Source: Pseudomonadota bacterium
GTDB taxonomy: Bacteria > Pseudomonadota > Gammaproteobacteria > Burkholderiales > SG8-39
Assembly: GCA_021825225.1 (NCBI GenBank)
Contig: JAKAIH010000017.1
Coordinates: forward strand, 1 to 13,335
Length of the DNA stretch: 13,335 nt
Reading direction: 5' to 3'
In this document: piece after piece, positions 7,622-13,335 of the stretch
Numbering within the stretch: position 1 is the stretch's first letter
Layout: each line of letters begins with the position of its first letter
Position numbers and translations under genes: made by a program
The notes under the pieces: model-generated
Database searches by the model: none
Told to the model about the DNA's origin: nothing
The model's input: only the letters and a program-made list of their open reading frames with translations

Positions 7622-8584
7622 ATGCCGTCGCTGCACGACGTCATAGCAGCGCGGCCTCGCGTTTACCGTTATCTCAGGCCTACGCCTCTGTACCCGTACC
7701 CGGGCCTGAGCGAGCTCATCGGGACGCGCGTGTGGGTGAAGCATGAGAACCACCAGCCCGTGGGCGCGTTCAAGGTGAGGGGAGGGCTGAATCTGGTGGC
7801 GCAGCTCTCTGGGCCGGAGCGCCGCGCCGGCTTGTTTACCGCGTCGACCGGGAACCATGGCCAGAGCATTGCCTACGCGGCGCGCGCTCATGGCGTGCGT
7901 GCGACCATCGCCGTGCCCGAAGGGGCCAATCCGGGCAAAGTGGCAGCGATGCGCGGACTCGGGGCCGAGGTGGTATTTCACGGCGAGGACTTCGACGGTG
8001 CGCGCGAGTGGCTGACGGGCATCGCTGCGGCCCAGGGCGGACGCTTCGTCGGTCCGACCGAAGAGCAGTTGATACACGGCGTTGGGACCTACGCACTTGA
8101 AATCGTCGAGGACCTGCCAGAGGTCGACGTCATCATCGTTCCGGTCGGCGCGGGCAGCGGCGCCTGCGCCACGGCCATCGTCGCCAAGACCATCAACCCT
8201 GCCATCCAGGTGATCGGCGTGCAGTCGGCGCAGGCGCCGGCGATCCAGATGAGCTGGGCGTCGGGTGCGGCGGTGAGCGCGGACATGAAAACCGTTGCCG
8301 AGGGGCTGGCCACGCGCGTTCCGTTCGAAAACACGCAAAGGATCATGCGCAAGTACCTGGACGATTTCGTGCTCGTCGAGGACGCAGCGATCGAAGACGC
8401 GATCCTGCTGCTGCTCGAGCACACGCACAATCTGGCGGAAGGCGCAGGTGCTGCGGCGCTGGCCGCGGCGATCGCGCTCAGGCAGCGGCTGGCCGGCAAG
8501 AATGTGGCGCTGGTGTTGAGCGGAGGCAACCTGTCGGTGGAGCAGCTGCGCCGGCTGCTCGCGCGTTCGTCCGCCTCGGCCTAG
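7622..8584 (+). CDS. PLP-dependent threonine/serine dehydratase-like enzyme
   Basis: 320 residues of the fold-type II PLP family (IlvA/TdcB/serine racemase group), matching catabolic dehydratases of about 320 residues without the C-terminal ACT regulatory domain of biosynthetic IlvA. Seen motifs: GAFK with the Schiff-base Lys51 (usually SFK in IlvA), the substrate loop ASTGNHGQS (74-82), the phosphate-binding glycine loop VGAGSG (175-180), and SGGN (300-303), whose serine contacts the pyridine nitrogen in relatives. The expected reaction is deamination of L-threonine or L-serine to a 2-oxo acid and ammonia, though related proteins act on hydroxy-amino acids such as 3-hydroxyaspartate. I chose the ATG at 7622, with a GGGGA 7 bases upstream and a conventional start 'MPSLHDV'; an in-frame GTG at 7586 would add 12 unremarkable residues. 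It lies 51 bases after the hydrolase gene. Confidence 0.88.
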   Translation: MPSLHDVIAARPRVYRYLRPTPLYPYPGLSELIGTRVWVKHENHQPVGAFKVRGGLNLVAQLSGPERRAGLFTASTGNHGQSIAYAARAHGVRATIAVPEGANPGKVAAMRGLGAEVVFHGEDFDGAREWLTGIAAAQGGRFVGPTEEQLIHGVGTYALEIVEDLPEVDVIIVPVGAGSGACATAIVAKTINPAIQVIGVQSAQAPAIQMSWASGAAVSADMKTVAEGLATRVPFENTQRIMRKYLDDFVLVEDAAIEDAILLLLEHTHNLAEGAGAAALAAAIALRQRLAGKNVALVLSGGNLSVEQLRRLLARSSASA

Positions 8585-8626
8585 GCAAGCCGAGCTCTGG
8601 CGCCGGGGAAGGCGAGCGACAGGCAT

Positions 8627-8653
8627 AAAAAAGGTCGCGCCTGGCGCCGACCT
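8627..8653 (-). terminator. Intrinsic terminator on the minus strand
   Basis: Read on the minus strand, AGGTCG (8653-8648) pairs with CGACCT (8637-8632), with a further CGC/GCG stem inside, one bulged G and a 3-base loop. It is followed directly by TTTTTT (8632-8627, sharing one base with the stem). This is a textbook Rho-independent terminator for leftward transcription. On the plus strand no T tract follows, so it would not stop rightward transcripts. No leftward gene lies to its right in this window, so its job may be to stop antisense transcription from the SRP RNA/dnaX region. Confidence 0.55.
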
Positions 8654-8657
8654 CGGT

Positions 8658-8663
8658 CATAAT
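8658..8663 (+). promoter_or_regulatory. -10 box of the SRP RNA gene
   Basis: CATAAT, 5 of 6 matches to consensus, ends 6 bases before the first base of the terminal SRP RNA helix (8670), the right distance for a start there. The -35 region (about 8635-8640) is GC-rich and overlaps the minus-strand terminator hairpin; no TTGACA-like box is seen. Confidence 0.5.
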
Positions 8664-8669
8664 GGCGGT

Positions 8670-8765
8670 GGCGGGCCGCCCCGCATTGCAGCGTAGTGAA
8701 CCTGGTCAGGTCCGGAAGGAAGCAGCCACAGCTATTTACTGCGAGTGCCGGGGGTCCGGCTCGCC
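8670..8765 (+). ncRNA. ffs: 4.5S signal recognition particle RNA (bacterial small SRP RNA)
   Basis: The domain IV core is unmistakable: GTCAGGTCCGGAAGGAAGCA at about 8705-8724, with the GGAA tetraloop at 8714-8717 and the AGCAGCC side of the symmetric loop that Ffh binds. This matches the E. coli 4.5S RNA core as I remember it. Ends were set from the closing helix: GGCGGGCC (8670-8677) pairs fully, with one G-U pair, with GGCTCGCC (8758-8765), giving a 96-base hairpin-type RNA close to the usual 100-115 bases. It lacks the Alu domain of the long Bacillus-type RNA. With Ffh it forms the particle that brings ribosomes making inner-membrane proteins to FtsY. The 3' end has no clear T-rich terminator, so processing or read-through into dnaX is possible. 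Confidence 0.95.
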
Positions 8766-8787
8766 AATCCAGAATCCTTTCTCCGCA

Positions 8788-8801
8788 AGCGTCGCGACGC
8801 T
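8788..8801. repeat. 14-bp perfect palindrome upstream of dnaX
   Basis: AGCGTCGCGACGCT is a perfect inverted repeat with no spacer, 22 bases after the SRP RNA helix and just before the TAAAAT box of dnaX. It could be an operator, a 3' stem of the SRP RNA transcript, or chance. No T tract follows, so it is a poor terminator. Confidence 0.35.
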
Positions 8802-8803
8802 GG

Positions 8804-8809
8804 TAAAAT
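8804..8809 (+). promoter_or_regulatory. Candidate -10 box of dnaX, implying a leaderless transcript
   Basis: TAAAAT (5 of 6 matches) ends 6 bases before the dnaX ATG at 8816. A transcript started at the normal distance would begin on or next to the ATG, and indeed no Shine-Dalgarno sequence precedes that ATG. The -35 region (about 8781-8786, CTCCGC) is not recognisable. Confidence 0.45.
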
Positions 8810-8815
8810 TTCGGC

Positions 8816-10420
8816 ATGAGTTACCAGGTCCTCGCGCGCAAGTGGCGCCCGCGAAATTTCGCCAGTTTGGTGGGGCAGGAGCACGTGGTGCGCGCGCTCA
8901 CCCATGCGCTGGAGCAGCAGCGCCTGCATCACGCCTATCTGTTCACCGGCACGCGCGGCGTGGGCAAGACGACGCTCGCGCGCATTCTCGCCAAGGCGCT
9001 CAATTGCGAGACCGGCATCACCGCGACGCCCTGCGGCGTGTGTTCCGCCTGCACCGAGATCGACAGCGGGCGCTTCGTCGACCTGATCGAGATCGACGCC
9101 GCCACCAACACCGGCATCGACAACATGCGCGAGCTGCAGGATAACGCCGTGTATGCGCCGACGCGCGGGCGCTTCAAGGTATTCGTGATCGACGAAGTGC
9201 ACATGCTGTCCAAGGCGGCATTCAATTCGATGCTGAAGACCTTCGAGGAACCACCCGAGCACATCAAGTTCATTCTCGCCACCACCGATCCGCAGAAAAT
9301 CCCGGTCACGGTGCTGTCGCGCTGCCTGCAGTTCAACCTCAAGCAAATGCCGCGCGAGGCGATCTACGCGCATCTCGGCCATATTCTCGAGCAGGAGAAA
9401 ACGGCGGCCGAGCCGGCGGCATTGCGGCTGATCGCCCAGGCGGCGCAGGGCAGCATGCGCGATGCGCTGTCGCTGCTGGATCAGGCGATCGCCTACGCCG
9501 GCGGCAAGGTGAGCGAGGAAGCGGTGCGCGCCATGCTCGGCGCGATCGATCAGGGCTATCTGTTCAGACTGCTCGACGCCTTGGCGCTGCAGGACATCAA
9601 GGCGATGCTCGCCGTCGCCGGCGAGATGGAGTCGCGCAGCCTTTCCTTCGACAGCGCGCTGCAGGATCTCGCCACCCTGCTGCACCAGCTTGCTCTGGCG
9701 CAAGGCGCGCCCGAGGCGCTGGGCCAGGACCTGCCCGAGCGCGAACGTATTCTGGCGCTGGCGCAGCAGTTCGATGCGGAGGAACTGCAGCTGTACTACC
9801 AGATCGCCCTGCACGGCAGGCGCGATCTGCCGCTGGCGCCGGACGAATACGCCGGCTTCAGCATGAGCCTGATGCGCATGCTGGCATTTCGGCCGGTGGA
9901 TGCCGGCAGCGCTGTCGCAGCGCTCCCTGCGAAAAAAAAGCCTGAAACCACGGAAGCGCGCGCTACGCGCGCGGCTGTGACGGCCGCGCCCGGGGGCAAC
10001 GCGCGCAGCACCGCTGCGGCTGTGACGGCCAGCGCGGCGACATTCGACGGGGATTGGCCGAAACTGGCGAATCTGCTCAAGGTAAGCGGCGTGGCCAGAC
10101 AGCTTGCGCAGCAAAGCGAACTGCGCGGTTTCGACGGCGAGAGCATGGAACTCGGTCTGGCATTTTCCGCCAAGCATCTGGCGGAGCGGACCTACCAGGA
10201 CAAGCTGCGCGCGGCGCTGCAGGAGCATTTCGGCAGACCCCTTGCGCTCAAGATCGCAATCGGCGAGATCAGCGGCAACACCGCTGCGATTCAGGCGCAG
10301 AGCGAGCGTCAGGCGCGCCAGGGCAAGGCGCTGGAAGCGATACAAGGCGACGCGTTCGTGCGCGACCTGATGGATACACTCGACGCCACCATAGTCAGCG
10401 ATTCGGTCAAACCGACGTAG
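8816..10420 (+). CDS. dnaX: DNA polymerase III subunits gamma and tau
   Basis: 534 residues. The clamp-loader ATPase opens with the family start 'MSYQVLARKWRP' and has Walker A GTRGVGKT (45-52), a zinc module of Cys64, Cys73, Cys76 and Cys79, Walker B VIDEVH (124-129), sensor LATTD (154-158) and the SRC arginine-finger motif (168-170). The lid and collar domains run to about residue 365. Residues 376-412 are a low-complexity Ala/Thr linker, followed by a short C-terminal domain from about Trp414 that should contact the polymerase alpha subunit. DnaX pentamers with HolA/HolB-type subunits load the beta clamp and tie the replisome together. The ATG at 8816 is supported by the conserved N terminus, although no ribosome-binding site precedes it. 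The A8 run at codons 373-375 probably gives a shorter gamma form (described separately). Its neighbours on both sides, the SRP RNA and YbaB-RecR, form a classic cluster. Confidence 0.97.
   Translation: MSYQVLARKWRPRNFASLVGQEHVVRALTHALEQQRLHHAYLFTGTRGVGKTTLARILAKALNCETGITATPCGVCSACTEIDSGRFVDLIEIDAATNTGIDNMRELQDNAVYAPTRGRFKVFVIDEVHMLSKAAFNSMLKTFEEPPEHIKFILATTDPQKIPVTVLSRCLQFNLKQMPREAIYAHLGHILEQEKTAAEPAALRLIAQAAQGSMRDALSLLDQAIAYAGGKVSEEAVRAMLGAIDQGYLFRLLDALALQDIKAMLAVAGEMESRSLSFDSALQDLATLLHQLALAQGAPEALGQDLPERERILALAQQFDAEELQLYYQIALHGRRDLPLAPDEYAGFSMSLMRMLAFRPVDAGSAVAALPAKKKPETTEARATRAAVTAAPGGNARSTAAAVTASAATFDGDWPKLANLLKVSGVARQLAQQSELRGFDGESMELGLAFSAKHLAERTYQDKLRAALQEHFGRPLALKIAIGEISGNTAAIQAQSERQARQGKALEAIQGDAFVRDLMDTLDATIVSDSVKPT
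9932..9945 (+). promoter_or_regulatory. dnaX frameshift/slippage site making the gamma subunit
   Basis: Zero-frame codons are AAA AAA AAG CCT GAA (Lys373-Lys374-Lys375-Pro-Glu). The run A8 G contains the A AAA AAG heptamer of E. coli dnaX. A -1 shift at Lys374-Lys375 reads GCC then TGA (9943-9945), giving a 376-residue product ending after one extra Ala. Adding one A by transcriptional slippage gives the same product. The shift lies at the end of the ATPase and collar region, where gamma should end. A GCGCGCG/CGCGCGC stem (9956-9972) follows 15 bases downstream, farther than usual for a stimulator; no upstream Shine-Dalgarno-like stimulator is seen. Confidence 0.7.
9956..9989 (+). other. GC-rich alternative hairpins downstream of the dnaX slippery run
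   Basis: GCGCGCG (9956-9962) pairs with CGCGCGC (9966-9972) around a 3-base loop. A competing stem, GCGCGGC (9969-9975) with GCCGCGC (9983-9989), has a 7-base loop. The two share bases 9969-9972, so they exclude one another. Either could pause a ribosome at the slippery run; repeat-rich Ala codons also produce such pairing by chance. Confidence 0.3.
9971..10030 (+). repeat. 15-bp direct repeat in the tau linker
   Basis: GCGGCTGTGACGGCC occurs at 9971-9985 and again at 10016-10030, 45 bases apart and in frame, coding Ala-Ala-Val-Thr-Ala each time. It marks a small in-frame duplication in the low-complexity linker between the clamp-loader core and the C-terminal domain of tau. Confidence 0.6.
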
Positions 10421-10504
10421 ACGCTGCGGCATGCGGCCAAGGCAGGGCGGGCGTGAGAGGGCATGCCCTTGTATTGTGACGGACAATCAGCAGGAGACAG
10501 CTTC

Positions 10505-10831
10505 ATGATGAAAGGTCAGTTGGCCGGCCTGATGAAACAGGCGCAGCAGATGCAGGACAATATGCGCAAGATGCAGGAGCAGCTTGCGAGCGTGGAAGTC
10601 GAAGGGCAGGCGGGTGCGGGCATGGTCAAGGTGGTGATGACCTGCAAGCATGACGTCAAGCGCGTCAGCATCGATCCATCGCTGGTCGGCGACGACAAGG
10701 AGATGCTGGAAGACCTGGTCGCGGCTGCGGTAAACGATGCCGTGCGCCGGGTCGAGGCGACGGTGCAGGAAAAGATGGGCGGCCTCACCGCGGGCATGGG
10801 TCTGCCCCCGGGAATGAAGCTGCCGTTCTGA
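10505..10831 (+). CDS. ybaB: YbaB/EbfC family nucleoid-associated protein
   Basis: 108 residues, matching the roughly 105-110 of the family (E. coli YbaB, Borrelia EbfC). It begins '[17 protein letters not shown]', the usual amphipathic first helix, followed by a coiled-coil-like stretch rich in Gln and Met, a beta-sheet core ([16 protein letters not shown], with the conserved G.G.V.V pattern), and a C-terminal helix ending in a Gly/Met/Pro tail. The dimer binds DNA and is linked to nucleoid structure and DNA repair. An AGGAG (10492-10496) lies 8 bases before the ATG at 10505; the second ATG at 10508 is also possible, while an upstream in-frame ATG at 10463 lacks a site and adds atypical residues. 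It sits between dnaX and recR as in E. coli and Bacillus, supporting a shared role with RecR or replication. Confidence 0.94.
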   Translation: MMKGQLAGLMKQAQQMQDNMRKMQEQLASVEVEGQAGAGMVKVVMTCKHDVKRVSIDPSLVGDDKEMLEDLVAAAVNDAVRRVEATVQEKMGGLTAGMGLPPGMKLPF

Positions 10832-10850
10832 CGCGCGCGGGCCGCAGGGG

Positions 10851-10913
10851 ATGAACGTAATCGCAGCGGCTGGGCGTCCCGCGTTCCGACGCAGCGGCTG
10901 CGCGCGCGCATGA
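10851..10913 (+). other. 20-codon upstream ORF ending on the recR start codon
   Basis: An ATG at 10851 opens 20 codons (starting MNVIAAAG) whose TGA (10911-10913) overlaps the recR ATG as ATGA. recR has no Shine-Dalgarno sequence of its own, so coupling from this frame would explain its translation. The purine run AGGGG sits directly against the ATG, which is too close to be ideal. Translation is unproven. Confidence 0.18.
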
Positions 10914-11506
10914 AACCGCCGTCTTCGCTCGAAGCGCTGATCGAAGCCCTGCGCTGCCTGCCCGGGGTCGGGCCGAAGTCGGCGCAGCGCATGGCGTATC
11001 ATCTGTTGCAGCACGATCGCGACGGGGCGCAGAAGCTGAGCGCGAGCATAGGCCAGGCGCTGCAGAGCATACGCCGCTGCGCCAAGTGCAACAGTTTCAC
11101 CGAAGAAGAAATCTGCGCGCTGTGCAGCTCGCCGCGGCGCGATGCCGCGCTGCTTGCCGTGGTGGAGACGCCGGCCGATCTGCTGATGATGGAACAGACG
11201 CTGGCATTCCCGGGTATGTATTTCGTGCTCATGGGGCGGCTGTCGCCGCTCGACGGCATCGGCCCCAAGGACATCGGCTTGGACCGGTTGCTTGCGCGCG
11301 CCACCGACGGCGTCGTGCGCGAAGTGATCCTGGCGACGAATTTCACCAACGAGGGCGAGGCGACCGCGCACTATGTTGGTGAGATGCTGCGCGGACGCGG
11401 CATCAAGGTCAGTCGCATCGCCCGCGGCGTGCCGGTGGGCGGCGAACTGGAGTACGTCGACAGCGGCACGCTGGCTCAGGCCGTGGTGGAGCGCAGGCCG
11501 CTATGA
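10910..11506 (+). CDS. recR: Recombination mediator protein RecR
   Basis: 198 residues, the normal RecR length. It has the N-terminal helix-hairpin-helix [16 protein letters not shown] (about 17-32), a four-cysteine zinc finger (Cys57, Cys60, Cys69, Cys72), the Toprim domain beginning [12 protein letters not shown] (about 81-92), and the conserved C-terminal [12 protein letters not shown] segment. With RecO (and RecF) it loads RecA onto SSB-covered single-stranded gaps. The ATG at 10910 gives the family N terminus but has a GC-rich, hairpin-prone sequence (GCAGC/GCTGC near 10891-10901) and no Shine-Dalgarno upstream. It follows YbaB by 78 bases, and its stop codon overlaps the CoA-transferase start by ATGA. 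Confidence 0.97.
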   Translation: MKPPSSLEALIEALRCLPGVGPKSAQRMAYHLLQHDRDGAQKLSASIGQALQSIRRCAKCNSFTEEEICALCSSPRRDAALLAVVETPADLLMMEQTLAFPGMYFVLMGRLSPLDGIGPKDIGLDRLLARATDGVVREVILATNFTNEGEATAHYVGEMLRGRGIKVSRIARGVPVGGELEYVDSGTLAQAVVERRPL

Positions 11507-12726
11507 GCACGAAAAAGCCGCTCGAAGGCATCAAGGTCATCGAAATGGGCCAGCTCATCGCCGGCCCGTTCGCGGGTAAGATGTTTGCCGAGTTCGGCGC
11601 CGAAGTGATCAAGATCGAACCGCCCGCGAGCGATGGCCAAGCCGGCGGTGACCCGTTGCGCCAGTGGCGCAAACTGCATAACGGCACGTCTCTGTGGTGG
11701 TATGCGCAGGCGCGCAACAAGAAATCGGTCACGGTCAATCTGCGCCTGGCGGAGGGCCAGGAGATCGTGCGCACGCTTGCGCGGGACGCGGACATCGTGA
11801 TCGAGAACTTCCGTCCCGGCACCATGGAAAAATGGGGGCTTGGCTACGAGCGTCTTGCCGCGGAGAATCCCGGATTGATCATGCTGCGCCTGTCCGGATT
11901 CGGGCAGACCGGTCCGTATCGGGATCAGGCAGGTTTCGGCGCGATCGGCGAGTCCATGGGCGGGCTGCGCTATATCACCGGCCATCCGGACCGCGCACCG
12001 GTGCGGCCCAATCTGTCCATCGGCGATTCGCTCGCGTCGCTGCACGGCGTGATCGGTGCGATGATGGCTCTGCATCACAGGAACATGAACGGTGGGCGCG
12101 CATCCGGCAAAGGCCAGGTAGTGGACGTGGCGCTGTATGAGGCCGTGTTCTCCATGATGGAGAGCACGCTGCCCGAATTCGACATGTACGGCATCGTGCG
12201 CGAGCGCAGCGGCAGCAATCTGTCGGGAATCGTGCCGTCCAACACCTACCTCACCAAAGACGGCCAGCATGTGCTGATCGCGGCCAACGGCGACAGCATC
12301 TTCAAGCGCCTGTGCACGGCCATGGGGCGCGATGATCTTGGAAGCGAACCCACGCTCGCCGACAACGCCGGACGTTCGAAGCGCGCCGAGGAGCTGGATA
12401 CGATCATCGGCGCCTGGGCTGCGGCGCACGATGCCGCAGACTTGCTCGTGCTGCTGGACCAGGCACAGGTGCCCAATGGCAAGATCTACAGCATCGCCGA
12501 CATCGCGCGCGACCCCCAATATCTTGCGCGCGGCATGATCCGGCAGTTCTTCCTGGATGACGGTACGCCGCTGAAGCTGCCCGGAATCGTGCCCAAACTC
12601 TCCGACACGCCGGGCGACGTCAACTGGCTGGGGCCAAAACTCGGCGCGCATACCGATGAGGTGTTGCGCGCGCATGGCTACGACGCCGCTGCAATTGCCG
12701 AACTGCGACGGAACAAGGCGATATGA
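11503..12726 (+). CDS. CaiB/BaiF (family III) CoA-transferase
   Basis: 407 residues, the typical length of formyl-CoA or succinyl-CoA type family III transferases. Landmarks: [19 protein letters not shown] near the N terminus, [11 protein letters not shown] (31-41), NKKSVTVNL (72-80), ENFRPG (101-106), SGFGQTGP (131-138) and GDSLASLHG (174-182) with the likely acyl-carrying Asp175. The C-terminal part has the [17 protein letters not shown] region of the second domain. These interlocked dimers move CoA between carboxylic acids in the cytosol; the long second-domain pattern resembles succinyl-CoA:dicarboxylate (glutarate/citramalate-like) transferases, but substrate assignment is inference. It starts inside the recR stop codon (ATGA) and its own stop overlaps the next start, so it appears translationally coupled to recR and to the radical SAM gene. 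Confidence 0.92.
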   Translation: MSTKKPLEGIKVIEMGQLIAGPFAGKMFAEFGAEVIKIEPPASDGQAGGDPLRQWRKLHNGTSLWWYAQARNKKSVTVNLRLAEGQEIVRTLARDADIVIENFRPGTMEKWGLGYERLAAENPGLIMLRLSGFGQTGPYRDQAGFGAIGESMGGLRYITGHPDRAPVRPNLSIGDSLASLHGVIGAMMALHHRNMNGGRASGKGQVVDVALYEAVFSMMESTLPEFDMYGIVRERSGSNLSGIVPSNTYLTKDGQHVLIAANGDSIFKRLCTAMGRDDLGSEPTLADNAGRSKRAEELDTIIGAWAAAHDAADLLVLLDQAQVPNGKIYSIADIARDPQYLARGMIRQFFLDDGTPLKLPGIVPKLSDTPGDVNWLGPKLGAHTDEVLRAHGYDAAAIAELRRNKAI

Positions 12727-13335
12727 AGGCGGGCACGGGCGGAGCGCGCGCCGCGCCGATAAGCTTCAAGGGACGCGGCGCAGCGCACAATCCGCAGGGC
12801 CGCTTCGAGCATCAGGTGCGCGAGTCTTTCGATGACGGTTGGACGGGCGCCGCGGACGAGGCCGCGACACCGCGCACTGAAGTGACGCTGATCCAGGCGC
12901 GCAGCATCATCAGCCGCAACGATTCGCCCGACATCCCCTTTACCCAATCGATCAACCCTTACCAGGGTTGCGAGCATGGCTGCATCTATTGCTACGCGCG
13001 CCCCAGCCACGCCTATCTGGGGCTGTCGCCGGGCCTGGATTTCGAGACCAAGCTGTTCGCCAAGGCCAATGCGGCCGAGTTGCTGCGCGCCGAATTGTCG
13101 CGGCCAGGCTATCGCTGCGAAGTCATCTCGATCGGCGCCAACACCGATCCCTACCAGCCGATAGAGCGCAAACACGGAATCACGCGCAGCGTCCTGGAAG
13201 TGCTGGCCGAATGCAATCATCCACTGGGCATTATCACCAAATCGGCCCTGATCGAGCGCGATCTCGACCTGCTCGCGCCGATGGCGAAGAAAGGGCTGGT
13301 GCAGGTGTTCATTTCCATCGGGACCGTGGATCGCG
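12723..13335 (+). CDS. PA0069-family radical SAM protein (3' end missing)
   Basis: The first 204 residues are visible; the gene runs off the window. The ATG at 12723 overlaps the CoA-transferase stop (ATGA). After an N-terminal segment with KGRGAAHNPQGRFE (about 16-29), typical of this family, comes INPYQGCEHGCIYCYAR (77-93). Its CxxxCxxC motif (Cys83, Cys87, Cys90) holds the 4Fe-4S cluster that cleaves S-adenosylmethionine. Later pieces, IGANTDPYQPIE (about 137-148) and LGIITKSALIERD, are the SAM-barrel strands seen in spore photoproduct lyase-like Rv2578c/PA0069 proteins. The substrate of the family is unknown as far as I know. Being coupled to recR and a CoA-transferase does not reveal its job. 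Confidence 0.93.
   Translation, partial: MKAGTGGARAAPISFKGRGAAHNPQGRFEHQVRESFDDGWTGAADEAATPRTEVTLIQARSIISRNDSPDIPFTQSINPYQGCEHGCIYCYARPSHAYLGLSPGLDFETKLFAKANAAELLRAELSRPGYRCEVISIGANTDPYQPIERKHGITRSVLEVLAECNHPLGIITKSALIERDLDLLAPMAKKGLVQVFISIGTVDR

Noticed and set aside
7298..8626. 442-codon minus-strand frame opposite the hydrolase and dehydratase genes
   Set aside because: Low-complexity Arg/His/Ala translation spanning two real genes. I considered it as the gene served by the minus-strand terminator at 8627, but it starts left of that terminator, so the terminator could not serve it.
10458..10469. AGGGCATGCCCT palindrome between dnaX and the YbaB gene as a dnaX terminator
   Set aside because: A perfect inverted repeat with no loop cannot form a full hairpin, and no T tract follows; the operon is expected to read through.
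8732..10486. 584-codon open frame on the minus strand opposite dnaX
   Set aside because: It lies almost wholly antisense to an unmistakable dnaX; its translation is rich in Arg, Gln and His with no recognisable domain, as expected from the complement of GC-rich codons.
10862..10900. 11-bp direct repeat CGCAGCGGCTG upstream of recR as a regulatory repeat
   Set aside because: Short, GC-rich, only two copies, and of a composition that recurs often in this window; not distinguishable from chance.
12678..13220. 180-codon minus-strand frame at the right end
   Set aside because: Antisense to the radical SAM gene, whose CxxxCxxC motif and ATGA-coupled start are convincing.
1..13335. Mobile elements, CRISPR arrays, tRNA genes or a defence system
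   Set aside because: I found no transposase or integrase motifs, no regularly spaced repeats, no tRNA-like cloverleaf and no defence domains; all large frames are explained by core or metabolic families.

Overview
The window reads as ordinary chromosomal DNA from a high-GC proteobacterium, most likely a betaproteobacterium. I infer this from the GC-rich, long-ORF character of the sequence, the gene families present (DUF748/AsmA-like protein, PA0069-type radical SAM, CaiB/BaiF CoA-transferase), a short Ffs-type SRP RNA, and -10 boxes of the TAAAAT/CATAAT type placed close to start codons. The genus cannot be fixed by eye. I see no transposase, phage gene, CRISPR array, tRNA or rRNA, and no intergenic stretch over 300 bases.

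Layout. Bases 2-3295 (+) hold the 3' part of a very large DUF748 (AsmA-like) envelope protein whose start lies outside the window. It converges on a two-gene minus-strand operon: a GlcD/D-2-hydroxyglutarate-dehydrogenase-like flavoprotein (4687-6105) followed by an aspartase/fumarase-superfamily lyase (3315-4652). A divergent intergenic region (about 6106-6258) separates this operon from three plus-strand genes: a glutaredoxin-fold protein without any cysteine (6259-6633), an alpha/beta hydrolase (6698-7570) and a PLP-dependent threonine/serine dehydratase-like enzyme (7622-8584).

From 8585 on comes a conserved housekeeping cluster: the 4.5S SRP RNA gene (about 8670-8765), dnaX (8816-10420), the YbaB/EbfC gene (10505-10831) and recR (10910-11506). 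recR overlaps a family III CoA-transferase gene by ATGA (11503), which in turn overlaps a PA0069-family radical SAM gene by ATGA (12723, running off the window). SRP RNA supports membrane targeting of ribosomes; DnaX is the clamp-loader ATPase; YbaB and RecR belong to DNA maintenance and recombinational repair. The CoA-transferase and radical SAM protein appear to ride on this transcript.

Most notable points. dnaX carries an A8 slippery run followed immediately, in the -1 frame, by GCC TGA, so -1 frameshifting or +1 transcriptional slippage would yield a 376-residue gamma form beside the 534-residue tau form. A strong hairpin plus T6 tract, oriented for the minus strand, sits just upstream of the SRP RNA gene although no minus-strand gene lies to its right. 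The glutaredoxin-like protein has NPFP where CPxC or CGFS is expected. I did not find a convincing new multi-gene system; the rest looks like standard core and metabolic gene content.
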